DNA of 38,008 bases from Acrocarpospora pleiomorpha (GCF_009687885.1 NZ_BLAF01000089.1:1-38008), one strand, 5' to 3'; positions 1 through 7,975 are shown, counted from the stretch's first letter. The notes: generated by a model from the letters alone, not told the origin. Made by a program: numbers and translations.

Positions 1-39
1 TGCCCACCCGCTACGGCCCTAAGCCACCAGGAACACCCA

Positions 40-399
40 TCACTCCCTCGGCGGACACACATCAAACAAATGCCCCTCCGGATCCGCGAGCGTCACCCAC
101 CCCGCCCCCGCCTGGAACTCCGGCTTGGTAGCCCCCAACGCCAGATACTCCTCCACAGCCCTATCCACATCCGGAACCCGAAAGTCCAGATGAAACTGCT
201 TATCCGGCCCCGGCCAACTAGCCGCCTTCCGCTCAGGTACGCGCTGGAAGAAGATGTTCATCGTCCCATCCCCAATCCCCGCATACTCCTCCTCGGCGTA
301 CTGCACCTCGAACCCCGTGACCTTCGAGTAAAACTCCGCCAGCCTCTTAGGCTCAGCGCAGTCGATGGTCACCGCTATCAGCGACGCGATCGTTGTCAT
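40..399 (-). CDS. VOC (glyoxalase/bleomycin-resistance fold) family protein
   Basis: A 119-residue single-module vicinal oxygen chelate protein. The N-terminus (MTTIASLIAVTIDCAEP) and the following AEFYSKVTGFEV segment form the usual first beta-alpha-beta unit. The second half contains QFHLDFRVPDVDRAVEEYLALGA and ends in a WVTLADPEGHLFDVCPP strand pair. H69 and E108-like positions (QFHLDF, DPEGHLF) are where metal ligands lie in this fold. Family members include lactoylglutathione lyases, dioxygenases and drug-binding resistance proteins, and the sequence does not say which substrate is used. The gene lies 25 bp downstream of the flavin oxidoreductase on the same strand, so the two may be cotranscribed. 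Confidence 0.85.
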   Translation of the reverse strand: MTTIASLIAVTIDCAEPKRLAEFYSKVTGFEVQYAEEEYAGIGDGTMNIFFQRVPERKAASWPGPDKQFHLDFRVPDVDRAVEEYLALGATKPEFQAGAGWVTLADPEGHLFDVCPPRE

Positions 400-424
400 A
401 CCCCGAGCATCCCGCAGATACCTG

Positions 425-1999
425 TCAGCCCATGTCAGCTATCACAGCCATCGCCGCGTTCTTCCCGTTCAACGCGATCACACTCCCCCCAGGATGCGTA
501 GCCGCCCCACACAGATAAACCCCCGGAATCGGCGTACGCGGCGTAAGCCGGTTCTCCCACATCTGATCCGGCCGCACCTCCCCCTGGAAGATGTGCCCCC
601 CGGTCAACCCCACCCGCTCCTCGATATCCGGCGCCCCCAACACCTCATAACTGATCAGGCAATTCTCGAAGTCAGGAGCGTACCGCCCGATCAGCTCGAT
701 GAACTGCCGCGCCACCTCACCGCGACGCGCCCCCCAGTCCATCCCATACGGCGCGTACTGCCCGAAGACACTCACCAGATGTTTCCCCTCAGGCGCCGGC
801 GTCGGATCATGCGACGTCTGGAAGTAGATCTCCCCGAACCCCACCGCCGGCTCCCCCGCCGCACACCGCTCAAAAGCGACCTGCGCCTCATCCAGCGTGG
901 AGATCACATCAACCACCCCCCGCGCCATGAACGTCTCCCCCGGCGCCGCGTTCCACGACGGCAGCCGATCCAGCGCGGCGTTGAATTTCACGACAGGGCT
1001 ACGGATATCCCACTCATCGATCCGACGCCGATAATCCTCGGGAACATCCCCCACCAGGGTCATCAGCCGCTTCGGATCCGCGTTGCTGACCACCGTCCGC
1101 GCCGCGATGAAGGTGCCGTCATCGAGCCGTACCCCTTCGCCCGGCAGCACCTCCCCGACCGGCACCCCAGCCGCGAGCACAGCCCCCGCCTCCCGAGCGG
1201 CATCGGCGATGGCGAAACTGACCATCCCCATCCCACCCTTGACATATCCCCAGGCCGCACCATGCCCCTCGACCTCGCCGATAAAATGCATGAGCTTGAC
1301 AGCAGCCGTGCCAGGATCCTTCGGCCCCGCCCACGTCCCGATGATGCCCTGCCCGTAAAGCGCATCCCTGAGCCGAGTGTCGGACACATAGTCGCCGAGC
1401 ACCTCAGCAATGGAGGCCCGGAACAGCACATCGATCATGTACGCGTCGCCGCCCAGCAACTCCTCCAGCTCATCCCGGGACGGCGACTCCCCCGCCCAGG
1501 AGTCCCGCCGCCCCTTCCTGAGCTTGATCCGCATCTGATCGAACATCTCTTCATAAGCGAAATACCCAGCGATGTCCTTCGGCGACACGCCCAAGTCCCG
1601 CAGCCCCGCCTCGGTCCGCTCGTGATCCATCCACTGCGCGAACGCGGTGCCGTCATCGAACGGAATCCACAGCTGCGGATCCGCGAGATAGACCTCCAGC
1701 CCCCGCCGATGCAGATCCAGCTCCCGGATGACCGTCTCATCCAGCAGCCCGATCACATACGCGCACGGACTGATCACAAACCGCTGATCCGGGAACGGAC
1801 GCTCCAGCGTGGCGGCCCCGCCCAGGCGTTCCCTCGCCTCCAGAACCAGCACCGACTGCCCCGCCCGAGCCAGGTACGCCGCGCAGGTCAGCCCGTTATG
1901 TCCGCCCCCGACCACGATCGTGTCCCAGCGCCGAGCCGCCAGCGCGGACACCGGCTCCGGCAGGCCCACCCGGCCCAACTGTGCGGCAATCTCGTTCAT
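425..1999 (-). CDS. FAD-dependent oxidoreductase of the phytoene-desaturase/PYROXD2 group
   Basis: About 524 residues, close to family length. The N-terminus carries the dinucleotide-binding signature WDTIVVGGGHNGLTCAAYLA followed by VLVLEARERLGGAA, the Rossmann fold that binds the ADP part of FAD. The C-terminus has the second FAD motif, GVYLCGAATHPGGSVIALNG, typical of carotenoid-desaturase-like amine oxidases. Substrate is unknown; the bacterial homologues are mostly uncharacterised. I chose the ATG at 1999. An in-frame TTG ten codons upstream lies inside the palindromic operator and is unlikely. No Shine-Dalgarno precedes the ATG, so the mRNA may be leaderless or nearly so. It faces secA2 across a short promoter region. 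Confidence 0.9.
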   Translation of the reverse strand: MNEIAAQLGRVGLPEPVSALAARRWDTIVVGGGHNGLTCAAYLARAGQSVLVLEARERLGGAATLERPFPDQRFVISPCAYVIGLLDETVIRELDLHRRGLEVYLADPQLWIPFDDGTAFAQWMDHERTEAGLRDLGVSPKDIAGYFAYEEMFDQMRIKLRKGRRDSWAGESPSRDELEELLGGDAYMIDVLFRASIAEVLGDYVSDTRLRDALYGQGIIGTWAGPKDPGTAAVKLMHFIGEVEGHGAAWGYVKGGMGMVSFAIADAAREAGAVLAAGVPVGEVLPGEGVRLDDGTFIAARTVVSNADPKRLMTLVGDVPEDYRRRIDEWDIRSPVVKFNAALDRLPSWNAAPGETFMARGVVDVISTLDEAQVAFERCAAGEPAVGFGEIYFQTSHDPTPAPEGKHLVSVFGQYAPYGMDWGARRGEVARQFIELIGRYAPDFENCLISYEVLGAPDIEERVGLTGGHIFQGEVRPDQMWENRLTPRTPIPGVYLCGAATHPGGSVIALNGKNAAMAVIADMG

Positions 2000-2010
2000 G
2001 CTCAATAGAC

Positions 2011-2028
2011 TGACTGGATAACCAGTCA
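2011..2028. promoter_or_regulatory. perfect 18-bp palindromic operator
   Basis: Reads TGACTGG-TTAT-CCAGTCA, two perfect 7-bp arms, between the divergent oxidoreductase and secA2 genes. On the minus strand a TTGACT hexamer (2029-2024) overlaps it, so a bound dimeric repressor would block that promoter. The size and symmetry suit a TetR- or MarR-type regulator, but no such gene is adjacent. Confidence 0.6.
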
Positions 2029-2116
2029 AAGCGCAAGAGCCACCTTGCGGCTAGCATCGGATCTTCCAGGGCTTTACGACTGGAACCGACTACTCGTGCG
2101 GCTCGTTGGAGCGGGC

Positions 2117-4366
2117 GTGGCCTCTCTACCTCAGTTGATCAGGCGTTTCCTGGAGAAACCGGGAAGCGTCGATCTCGCGCGCTTCCAGCGCGTCGCCGTC
2201 GGGGCCGCGGAGCACGAGCCCCGGATGCGTGAATTGTCCTTCGAAGAGCTCCGCGAAGCCGCGCTCAACGAGGCCACGTTCTGTGCCGCCGTCCGCGAGG
2301 TCGCCCACCGCACGATCGGCGAGCGCCCCTATGACGTGCAGCTCATCGGCACGCTCGGCATGCTCGCCGGGAATGTCGTGGAGATGGGCACCGGCGAGGG
2401 CAAGACCCTGGCGGGCGCGCTGGCCGCCGCCGGTTTCGCGCTGCGCGGGCAGGGCGTGCACGCGATCTCCGTCAACGACTACCTGGCCCGCCGCGACGCC
2501 GAGTGGATGGAGCCGTTCTACACCGCGCTCGGCCTGACCGTCGGCTGGATCTCCGAAACGTCCACGCCGGAGGAACGCCGCGCCGCCTACGCGAAGGACA
2601 TCACGTATGCGGCGGTCAGCGAGATCGGCTTCGACCTGCTGCGCGACCGGATGCGTACAGACCCCGCCGAACTCGTGCAACCCGTGCCGCAAGTCGCCCT
2701 GGTCGACGAAGCCGACTCGGTCCTCGTCGACGAGGCCCGGGTCCCGCTGGTGCTGGCCGGCGCCGCCGACCCCGGCGCCGCCGTCCCCGAGATGGCCGCG
2801 CTGGTACGGCGACTGTCCCGCGGCTACCACTACGAGATCGACGACGAGGGCCGCGCCGTCCACCTCACCGCCAAAGGCACCGACACGGTAGAAAAAGCCC
2901 TGGGCATCTCGCTGTACGACCACGCGACCACGGTCACCGAAGTCAACCTGGCCCTACACGCCCACGCCCTGCTCACCCGCGACGTCGACTACATCGTCAG
3001 GGACGGCCGGGTCCACCTGATCAACGCCTCCCGCGGCCGCGTCGCGCAACTCCAGCGCTGGCCTGACGGACTGCAGGCCGCCGTCGAGGCGAAGGAGAAG
3101 CTCTCCCCCACCGAGACCGGGGAAATCCTCGACTCGATCACCATCCAGGGCCTGCTCACCCGCTATCCCACTATTTGCGGAATGACCGGCACCGCCGTCG
3201 CGGTCGGCGACAACCTCCGCGAGTTCTACGACCTCAAAGTGGCCGTCGTCCCCCCCAACAAGCCGTGTGTCCGCGTCGACGAGCCCGACCGCGTCTACGC
3301 GACCGCGATCGACAAGGACATCGCGCTCGTCGAGGAGATCGTCGCCCAGCACGCCACCGGCCGCCCGATCCTGATCGGCACCCTGGACGTGGCCGAATCC
3401 GAGGAACTCGACGCGCACCTCCGGGAGCGCGGTCTGTCCCCCGTCGTCCTGAACGCGAAGAACGACGCCGAGGAGGCCGCCATCATCGCCCGCGCCGGCG
3501 AACGCGGCGCGATCACCGTCTCCACCCAGATGGCCGGCCGCGGCACCGACATCCGCCTCGGCTCCGACGGCGTCGCCGACCTCGGCGGCCTGCTCGTCAT
3601 CGGCACCGGCCGCCACACCAGCAGCCGCCTCGACGACCAGCTCCGCGGCCGCTCCGGCCGCCAGGGCGACCCCGGCGCCTCGGTCTTCTTCGTCAGCGGC
3701 GAAGACCAGCTCCTCACCGCGTACGCCCCTGACGAGGCGTTGCCCGCCCCCGGCAAGGACCGCCGGATCCGCGATGCCCACGCCACCTACCTGATCGGCC
3801 ACGCCCAGCGCGTCGCCGAAGGCGTCAACGTCGAGATCCACCGCAACACCTGGCGCTACACCCGCGTCCTGGAACAGCAGCGCCGCCAGATCCTGGAACA
3901 CCGCGACAAGATCCTCTACGGCGAAGCGGGCGCGGAAGCCCTGGCAGAAGCCCGCCCCGAACGGTACGCGGAGCTGGTCGCCCTCAGCTCAGACGCCGAG
4001 ATCGCCGAAGCCGCCCGCCAGATCGTCCTGTTCCACCTCGACGAATGCTGGACCGAACACCTCGGCTTCCTGGCCGACCTCCGCGAGGGCATCCACCTGC
4101 GCGCCCTCGGCCGCCTCAACCCGATCGACGAGTTCAACCGCGAAGCCATCCCCGCCTACCGCAAACTCCTCCAGGAAATCGAACGCCGCTCAACCAGCAG
4201 CTTCGTCGCGTTCGCCCCTGACCAGCCCCTGTCCGAACAAGGCCTGAAACGCCCGACGGCGACGTGGACGTACCTGGTCTCCGACAATCCCTTCGGCTCC
4301 GACTGGGACAGAATCCTCAAACGCGTCTCCGGCGCCCTGAAGGGCAGCCGCCGCCGCAAGAGCTGA
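2117..4366 (+). CDS. secA2: accessory Sec translocase ATPase SecA2
   Basis: Cytosolic ATPase that drives export of a small set of proteins through the Sec channel. The sequence matches the mycobacterial SecA2 pattern throughout. Walker A is in EMGTGEGKTLAGALAAAGFAL, followed by VNDYLARRDAEWM. The DEAD motif is in LVDEADSVLVDEARVPLVLAG. The cross-linking region has HLINASRGRVAQLQRWPDG, and helicase motifs VI appear as QMAGRGTDIRLG and GRSGRQGDPG. It ends in TWTYLVSDNPF and lacks the C-terminal zinc-binding tail of SecA1, as expected for SecA2. The frame is open from a TTG at 2045. I prefer the GTG at 2117 because GGAG lies five bases before it and the protein then begins at the conserved RRFLEKPGSVDL segment. 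Length about 749 residues. An ECF sigma gene follows 46 bp downstream. Confidence 0.93.
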   Translation: MASLPQLIRRFLEKPGSVDLARFQRVAVGAAEHEPRMRELSFEELREAALNEATFCAAVREVAHRTIGERPYDVQLIGTLGMLAGNVVEMGTGEGKTLAGALAAAGFALRGQGVHAISVNDYLARRDAEWMEPFYTALGLTVGWISETSTPEERRAAYAKDITYAAVSEIGFDLLRDRMRTDPAELVQPVPQVALVDEADSVLVDEARVPLVLAGAADPGAAVPEMAALVRRLSRGYHYEIDDEGRAVHLTAKGTDTVEKALGISLYDHATTVTEVNLALHAHALLTRDVDYIVRDGRVHLINASRGRVAQLQRWPDGLQAAVEAKEKLSPTETGEILDSITIQGLLTRYPTICGMTGTAVAVGDNLREFYDLKVAVVPPNKPCVRVDEPDRVYATAIDKDIALVEEIVAQHATGRPILIGTLDVAESEELDAHLRERGLSPVVLNAKNDAEEAAIIARAGERGAITVSTQMAGRGTDIRLGSDGVADLGGLLVIGTGRHTSSRLDDQLRGRSGRQGDPGASVFFVSGEDQLLTAYAPDEALPAPGKDRRIRDAHATYLIGHAQRVAEGVNVEIHRNTWRYTRVLEQQRRQILEHRDKILYGEAGAEALAEARPERYAELVALSSDAEIAEAARQIVLFHLDECWTEHLGFLADLREGIHLRALGRLNPIDEFNREAIPAYRKLLQEIERRSTSSFVAFAPDQPLSEQGLKRPTATWTYLVSDNPFGSDWDRILKRVSGALKGSRRRKS

Positions 4367-4412
4367 ATCAGCGGCGCGAGCAGCATTCGCGGCCTGGGCG
4401 CGTCTCTGAGAT

Positions 4413-4946
4413 ATGGAAGTCGAACTGCTCTCCATCGGAGAGCCTGGCGTCCGGGCGTCGGTGGATGTGGCCGCGATCTTCACCGCGCACCAGCTCGGGC
4501 TGGTACGGCTGGCGCTGATGATGGTCGGCGATCAAGCCACGGCCGAGGATGTGGTGCAGGAGGCGTTCGCGCGGACGCATGCCGGGCGAAAACGATTACG
4601 GGATCCGGACAGGGCGGTGGCCTATGTGCGATCCGCTGTGCTCAATGGGTGCAGGTCGGTGCTGCGCAGGCGGGTCACGGCCGTCCGGCGGGCGGTGCCG
4701 TACGAGCCGCCGGTCTGGTCGGCGGAGAGTGCCGCGCTGGTGGGTGAGGATCGGCGGGAGGTGCTCGTGGCGCTGCGGGGGCTGCCGCGGCGGCAGCGGG
4801 AGGCGCTGATCTTGCGCTACTACCTGGAACTTTCCGATCTGGAGATCGCGGAGACCATGGGGATCGGCGCCAGCACGGCGCGGTCCACGATCGCGCGGGG
4901 GCTGGCCGCGCTCGGCCGGGTGCTGGGAGAGGGAGGAAAGGCATGA
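4413..4946 (+). CDS. ECF sigma factor, SigE-like family
   Basis: A 177-residue sigma-70 family protein with only regions 2 and 4. Region 2 runs from about residue 25 to 90 (FTAHQLGLVRLALMMVGD, then AEDVVQEAFAR). Region 4 covers about 115 to 170 (LRGLPRRQREALILRYY, then the helix-turn-helix EIAETMGIGASTARSTIARG). It would redirect RNA polymerase to a small regulon, probably including its own operon. Its last codons overlap the next gene in an ATGA junction, and that gene encodes a membrane protein, as in sigma/anti-sigma pairs. No strong Shine-Dalgarno precedes the ATG, and a GTG near 4464 is an alternative start. Confidence 0.9.
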   Translation: MEVELLSIGEPGVRASVDVAAIFTAHQLGLVRLALMMVGDQATAEDVVQEAFARTHAGRKRLRDPDRAVAYVRSAVLNGCRSVLRRRVTAVRRAVPYEPPVWSAESAALVGEDRREVLVALRGLPRRQREALILRYYLELSDLEIAETMGIGASTARSTIARGLAALGRVLGEGGKA

Positions 4947-5596
4947 ACGATCAGGTCGAAGTCCGGTTGCGTGAGGCGCTGACCGAAGCGGGCGACACGG
5001 TTCAGCCCACGACCCTGCGGACGCTGGTTCCGCCACAGGAGTCCCGGGTGCGGGTCAATACACGGCTGCTCGTGGTGGCGATGATCGTCCTGCCCCTGGT
5101 CGTGGGGGCGGCCACCTTCCTGCGGCCCGCCGATCGGGACGATCAGTTGGTCGTGATGGGGGCGGTGGGCATGTCTCCCGGTTTCGTGCTGGGCCCGGGA
5201 GATCCGGAGATCGCTGTCTATATCTGCGGGGCGCAATCCCCGTTCCGGTCGTGCTCGGATAGCCGGGGGGCCACACCGCAGCAGATCGATGCCATCGAGC
5301 AGGCGTTGCGCGCGATGCCGCAGGTCGAGTCGGTCACCTTCCGGGACCAGAAGACCGCCTATGAGCGATTCGCCGAGAGGGCATCTAACCGCGAGCTGGC
5401 CCAAATCGTGAAACCCACTGACATGCCCGAGTCGTTCCGTCTGAAGATGAAAGAGGATACCGACTGGACCCCTACCCTCGAAGCCGCCGTGGCCCTTCCC
5501 GGCGTGTCCAACGTCATCAACGAGAAGTGCATCTCGGAATACTTCGCCGGAAACTCGGACAACACCGAGTGCAGCGTTGGCGTCATCTTCCGGTGA
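4943..5596 (+). CDS. membrane protein with FtsX-like extracellular domain, likely sigma-linked sensor
   Basis: 217 residues, starting within the last codons of the sigma gene (ATGA overlap). Residues 1-40 are cytosolic and begin NDQVEVRLREALTEAGD, like the N-terminal segments found in many actinobacterial sigma-partner proteins. One membrane helix spans about 42-60 (LLVVAMIVLPLVVGAA). Outside lies a domain resembling the extracellular loop of the division permease FtsX: VYICGAQSPFRSCSD, then QQIDAIEQALRAMPQVESVTF, AYERFAER, and MPESFRLKMKEDTDW followed by LPGVSNV. There are no further membrane helices, so it is not an FtsX permease. By position it could be an anti-sigma factor that senses the envelope through this domain. 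That role is inference. Four cysteines outside the membrane could form disulfides. Confidence 0.8.
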   Translation: MNDQVEVRLREALTEAGDTVQPTTLRTLVPPQESRVRVNTRLLVVAMIVLPLVVGAATFLRPADRDDQLVVMGAVGMSPGFVLGPGDPEIAVYICGAQSPFRSCSDSRGATPQQIDAIEQALRAMPQVESVTFRDQKTAYERFAERASNRELAQIVKPTDMPESFRLKMKEDTDWTPTLEAAVALPGVSNVINEKCISEYFAGNSDNTECSVGVIFR

Positions 5597-5598
5597 TG

Positions 5599-5683
5599 CC
5601 ACACAGGCGGGAATTTGGGCGGATTGCCCGCCGACGCCGGAGCTCCTGCCAGGCGCCTACCCGAGGTCGCCATTTCCGGTCAG
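5599..5683. repeat. dispersed repeat family R3, copy 1
   Basis: About 85 bp beginning CCACACAGGCGGG and ending ACCCGAGGTCGCCATTTCC. A second copy, roughly 80% identical by eye, lies at 7735-7820. Both copies sit just 3' of a plus-strand gene in the same orientation. An internal GGGCGG-attg-CCCGCC stem is visible in this copy. No protein is evident. Confidence 0.75.
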
Positions 5684-5764
5684 ACCAGCGCGGGCACCCC
5701 TCATAACGTGACAACCTGAACGAACGCCTCGACCGCGCCAGCTCGGGGCGTTCTTCAGCCTTTC

Positions 5765-5911
5765 CGGGATTCAGCCTTCCGGGCGTCATCGTTTGCGGGA
5801 GTCATCGTTTACGGGCGTCATCGTTTACGGGATTCAGCCTTCCGGGCGTCATCGTTTACGGGCGTCATCGCTTGCGGGAGTCATCGTTTGCGGGAGTCAT
5901 CGTTTGCGGGC
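5765..5911. repeat. minisatellite of 15-16-bp units at the 3' end of the methyltransferase gene
   Basis: About nine tandem units. The main form is CGGGCGTCATCGTTTA or CGGGAGTCATCGTTTG, and a 15-bp variant CGGGATTCAGCCTTC occurs twice. The array overlaps the last codons and the stop of the methyltransferase on the minus strand. Each main unit therefore repeats the sequence CGC-AAA-CGA-TGA that ends the gene. It occupies nearly half of the gene-free stretch 5597-5896; R3 copy 1 takes much of the rest. Confidence 0.9.
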
Positions 5912-6700
5912 GACGCCGCCGAGGACGATGCGTTCCCAGGGTTCCAGGTCGTGTGGGTTTTCGGGGTGCCAGCCGGGGAGGTGGACGACGCCGGGTTCGA
6001 CCAGGTCCAGGCCGTCGAAGAATTGTTCGATCGCTTCTTGTGTGCGGAACCAGCCCGTGCCGAACGCGAGCTGGAAGGCTTGCTGGAGGGCGATCGAGGT
6101 CGCCTCGCCGGAGGCGTGCATGTTGGTGGCAACGAGGTGACTGCCGGGGGCGAGTTTGTCCATGTAGCCGCGGACGATGCCGTGGGGGTCGTCGCTGTCT
6201 GGATATAGGTGCAGAATTCCGACGGCTAGGAGGCCCACAGGGCGGGTGAGGTTGAGCAGGGTGCGTACTTCCGGGTGGCTAAGCACGAGTTCGGGGCGGC
6301 GCATGTCGGCGTGAATCAGGGCGGTGGTCTCGCGTTGCGGGGTGCCGGCCTCGTCTACGAGAAGCCGGGCGTGGGCGAGAACCATGGGGTCGGTGTCCAC
6401 ATATGCCACCCGGATTCCGGTATCGATCGCGCGAAGCGTGTCGTGGGTGGCACGCACCGCCGCCAGCCCTGCCCCCGACGAGACGTCGAGGAACTGCCGG
6501 ATCCCCGCGCGATGGAGGTGGCGAAGGGCTCGCCCGACGAACTCCTGGTTGCTTTGTGCCACCCTGCCGATATCCGGCAGGATCTGCGCGAGCCGCTCGG
6601 CGACCACACGGTCGACCTCGAAGTTCTCCTTGCCTCCGAGCAGTGCGTCATGCACGCGGGTGGCGCTCGGCGTGCGGGGACCTGTCCCAGCCGGAATCAT
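5897..6700 (-). CDS. SAM-dependent methyltransferase, PF04672 (Methyltransf_19) type
   Basis: 267 residues from the ATG at 6700, which has GGAGG seven bases upstream. An upstream extension of the frame has no ribosome site. The start PAGTGPRTPSATRVHDALLGGKENF is the hallmark opening of this actinobacterial family. The SAM-binding glycine loop appears as FLDVSSGAGLAAV. VAYVDTDPMVLAHARLLV holds the acidic residue expected to contact the SAM ribose. The family is very abundant in actinomycetes, but substrates are mostly unknown. The C-terminal ARKR-stop lies within the 16-bp tandem repeat, so the gene's 3' end appears to have seeded or been invaded by the array. Confidence 0.9.
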   Translation of the reverse strand: MIPAGTGPRTPSATRVHDALLGGKENFEVDRVVAERLAQILPDIGRVAQSNQEFVGRALRHLHRAGIRQFLDVSSGAGLAAVRATHDTLRAIDTGIRVAYVDTDPMVLAHARLLVDEAGTPQRETTALIHADMRRPELVLSHPEVRTLLNLTRPVGLLAVGILHLYPDSDDPHGIVRGYMDKLAPGSHLVATNMHASGEATSIALQQAFQLAFGTGWFRTQEAIEQFFDGLDLVEPGVVHLPGWHPENPHDLEPWERIVLGGVARKR

Positions 6701-6863
6701 CACTCGACCTCCGATACCAGCGGATGGTATCCCAACGAACCCACAGTGTGACCACACGACCGAAACCCACCGGCCCGCCAAAGGCCGTCTCAGAATTGTC
6801 GGTGGCTCCTGTCAAGCTGATGCTCGTTCCTCGCACGGGTGTGCGATCAAGAAATGCGGGCCA

Positions 6864-6943
6864 TTCTCATGTGCGCGACCACGGCAGCGGGTCTCATGCG
6901 GGCGACCACGGCAGCGGTCTCACGTGCGCGGTCACGCCAGCGG
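6864..6943. repeat. tandem repeat, about 27 bp by 3
   Basis: Three units start at 6864, 6892 and 6918. Each contains TCTCATG or TCTCACG, then GCGACCACGGCAGCGG or a close variant. The array abuts the R1 dispersed repeat. Confidence 0.75.
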
Positions 6944-6995
6944 GCGGGGTCGGGCGGAGCCCGAGATCAAACAAAGGGAGGCGGGTGGGAGAACC
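6930..6995 (+). repeat. dispersed repeat family R1, copy in the reductase upstream region
   Basis: Contains the family core GGGCGGAGCCCGAG, a diverged middle, then GGGTGGGAGAACC. The same order of blocks recurs several times near the right end of the window (36671-36942 and 37650-37860). This copy is the most diverged in its middle part. Confidence 0.65.
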
Positions 6996-7108
6996 CGGTA
7001 TCGACAGGCCGGGTAGCCCGAGGGGCGGACCTCAAGTGGAGGGGTTTCTTGGCCTTGATCCGGTCCTCGCTGGGAAGAGGCTCCGTTACGGCGGTGATTG
7101 GAGGCAGG

Positions 7109-7678
7109 ATGAGGAAGATCATTCTTATGATGTCGGTGTCGCTCGATGGGTTCTTCGAAGGGCCGAATCATGAGATCGACTGGCATCTGGTCGATGAAGA
7201 GCTGCACCGTTTCTTCAACGACCAACTGCGGGACATGGGCGCTTTTCTCGATGGGCGGGTCACGTATGAGTTGATGGCCGAGTTCTGGCCAACCGCCGAT
7301 CAGGACCCTGCCGCCAGCGCACCCATAGTGGAGTTCTCGCAAATCTGGCGGGAGATGCCCAAGATCGTGTATTCGCGCACGCTGAAGCGGGCCGACTGGA
7401 ACTCGACCATAGTGCGCGAGGTGGTCCCTCAGGAGGTCCTGGAGCTGAAGGCGCAGCCAGGCGGCGACCTGGCGATCGGCGGAGCCAAACTCGCCGCGGA
7501 GTTCATGCGACATGACCTGATCGACGAGTACTGGCTCTACGTCCACCCGGTCGTGCTCGGCCAGGGCACCCCCTTGTTCCAGGCACCTGAAATGCGGCTG
7601 AACCTCCGCCTGACAGAAACCCGAGCCTTCCGCAACGGCGTGGTCCTCCTCCGCTATCAGCGCCCCGCCATCGACTGA
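7109..7678 (+). CDS. dihydrofolate-reductase-like / RibD C-terminal domain protein
   Basis: 189 residues starting MRKIILMMSVSLDGFFEGP, the standard opening strand of the RibD_C fold. GGAGG lies about five bases before the ATG at 7109. Later motifs include LDGRVTYELMAEFW, KIVYSRTLKRADW, DLAIGGAKLAAEFMRHDLIDEYWLYVHPV and VLGQGTPLF, which together form the NADPH-binding and core strands of this family. The stand-alone bacterial proteins are usually annotated as dihydrofolate reductase family. True folate or riboflavin activity is not established for most of them. The neighbours give no pathway hint. The frame stays open upstream of 7109, but that part is repeat sequence. Confidence 0.9.
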   Translation: MRKIILMMSVSLDGFFEGPNHEIDWHLVDEELHRFFNDQLRDMGAFLDGRVTYELMAEFWPTADQDPAASAPIVEFSQIWREMPKIVYSRTLKRADWNSTIVREVVPQEVLELKAQPGGDLAIGGAKLAAEFMRHDLIDEYWLYVHPVVLGQGTPLFQAPEMRLNLRLTETRAFRNGVVLLRYQRPAID

Positions 7679-7734
7679 CGAACCAGAACGAACACTCGGA
7701 GTACAGCCCGACCACGGGACTAGGGAGTAAAAAA

Positions 7735-7820
7735 CCACACAGGCGGGGATATGGTGCGGGCTGCCGAACGACGCCGGAGCTTCTGGCGCACGCCTACCCG
7801 AGGTCGTCATTTCCGGTCAG
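7735..7820. repeat. dispersed repeat family R3, copy 2
   Basis: Begins CCACACAGGCGGGGATATGG and ends CCTACCCGAGGTCGTCATTT, matching the copy at 5599-5683 over its whole length. It lies 57 bp downstream of the reductase gene and is followed at once by an R2 repeat copy. Confidence 0.75.
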
Positions 7821-7838
7821 AATGAGCAGGTCACCGGG

Positions 7839-7905
7839 TTGTTCGCCGTTATCCGGCGCCGTTAACGCGGGCAGTGGTTCTCACCGCATCGGCGCCAAGA
7901 GCGGC
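7839..7905. repeat. dispersed repeat family R2, intergenic copy
   Basis: Starts TTGTTCGCCGTTATCCGGCG and continues to CACCGCATCGGCGCCAAGAG. It matches the two longer copies at 20793-20885 and 20919-21011 inside the exporter operon. Read on the minus strand it would encode a relic of their repeated peptide (LAPMR, stop, EPLPALTAPDNGEQ). The stop codon shows that this copy is not coding. Confidence 0.7.
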
Positions 7906-7930
7906 AGCGGCATCCCCCTCGTGCGGTGAC

Positions 7931-7975
7931 CACGAACGTTCACCGGGTCTTGTGACACGCCGGTCGGCGTTCGTG
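7931..7975. other. long-range inverted repeat, possible hairpin
   Basis: CACGAACG (7931-7938) pairs with CGTTCGTG (7968-7975), and CCGG blocks inside can pair further. It lies in the 360-bp gene-free stretch 7679-8038, which otherwise holds the R3 and R2 repeats and the terminator hairpin at 8010. Confidence 0.5.

Larger units (their letters stand above)
6701..7108. other. gene-free stretch between divergent methyltransferase and reductase genes
   Basis: No convincing gene on either strand. It holds the methyltransferase promoter side, a 27-bp tandem repeat (6864-6943) and one dispersed R1 repeat (6930-6995). The ribosome site of the reductase (GGAGG) lies near 7100. Confidence 0.6.

Noticed and set aside
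2126..3901. Long minus-strand frames opposite secA2, and similar shadows opposite the NRPS, GH13 and glucanase genes
   Set aside because: Their residue make-up (Arg/Ala/Gly/Val-rich) mirrors the third-position GC bias of the real gene; no domains are seen.
4943..5596. A true FtsX division permease
   Set aside because: Only one membrane helix and only the outer-domain similarity are present; FtsX needs four helices and an adjacent ftsE.
5765..5911. CRISPR array
   Set aside because: Units are 15-16 bp and contiguous, with no unique spacers and no cas genes.
6839..7108. N-terminal extension of the RibD-like reductase
   Set aside because: The extra 90 codons are repeat DNA with no family similarity; a strong GGAGG and the conserved MRKIILMMSVSLDG start lie at 7109.
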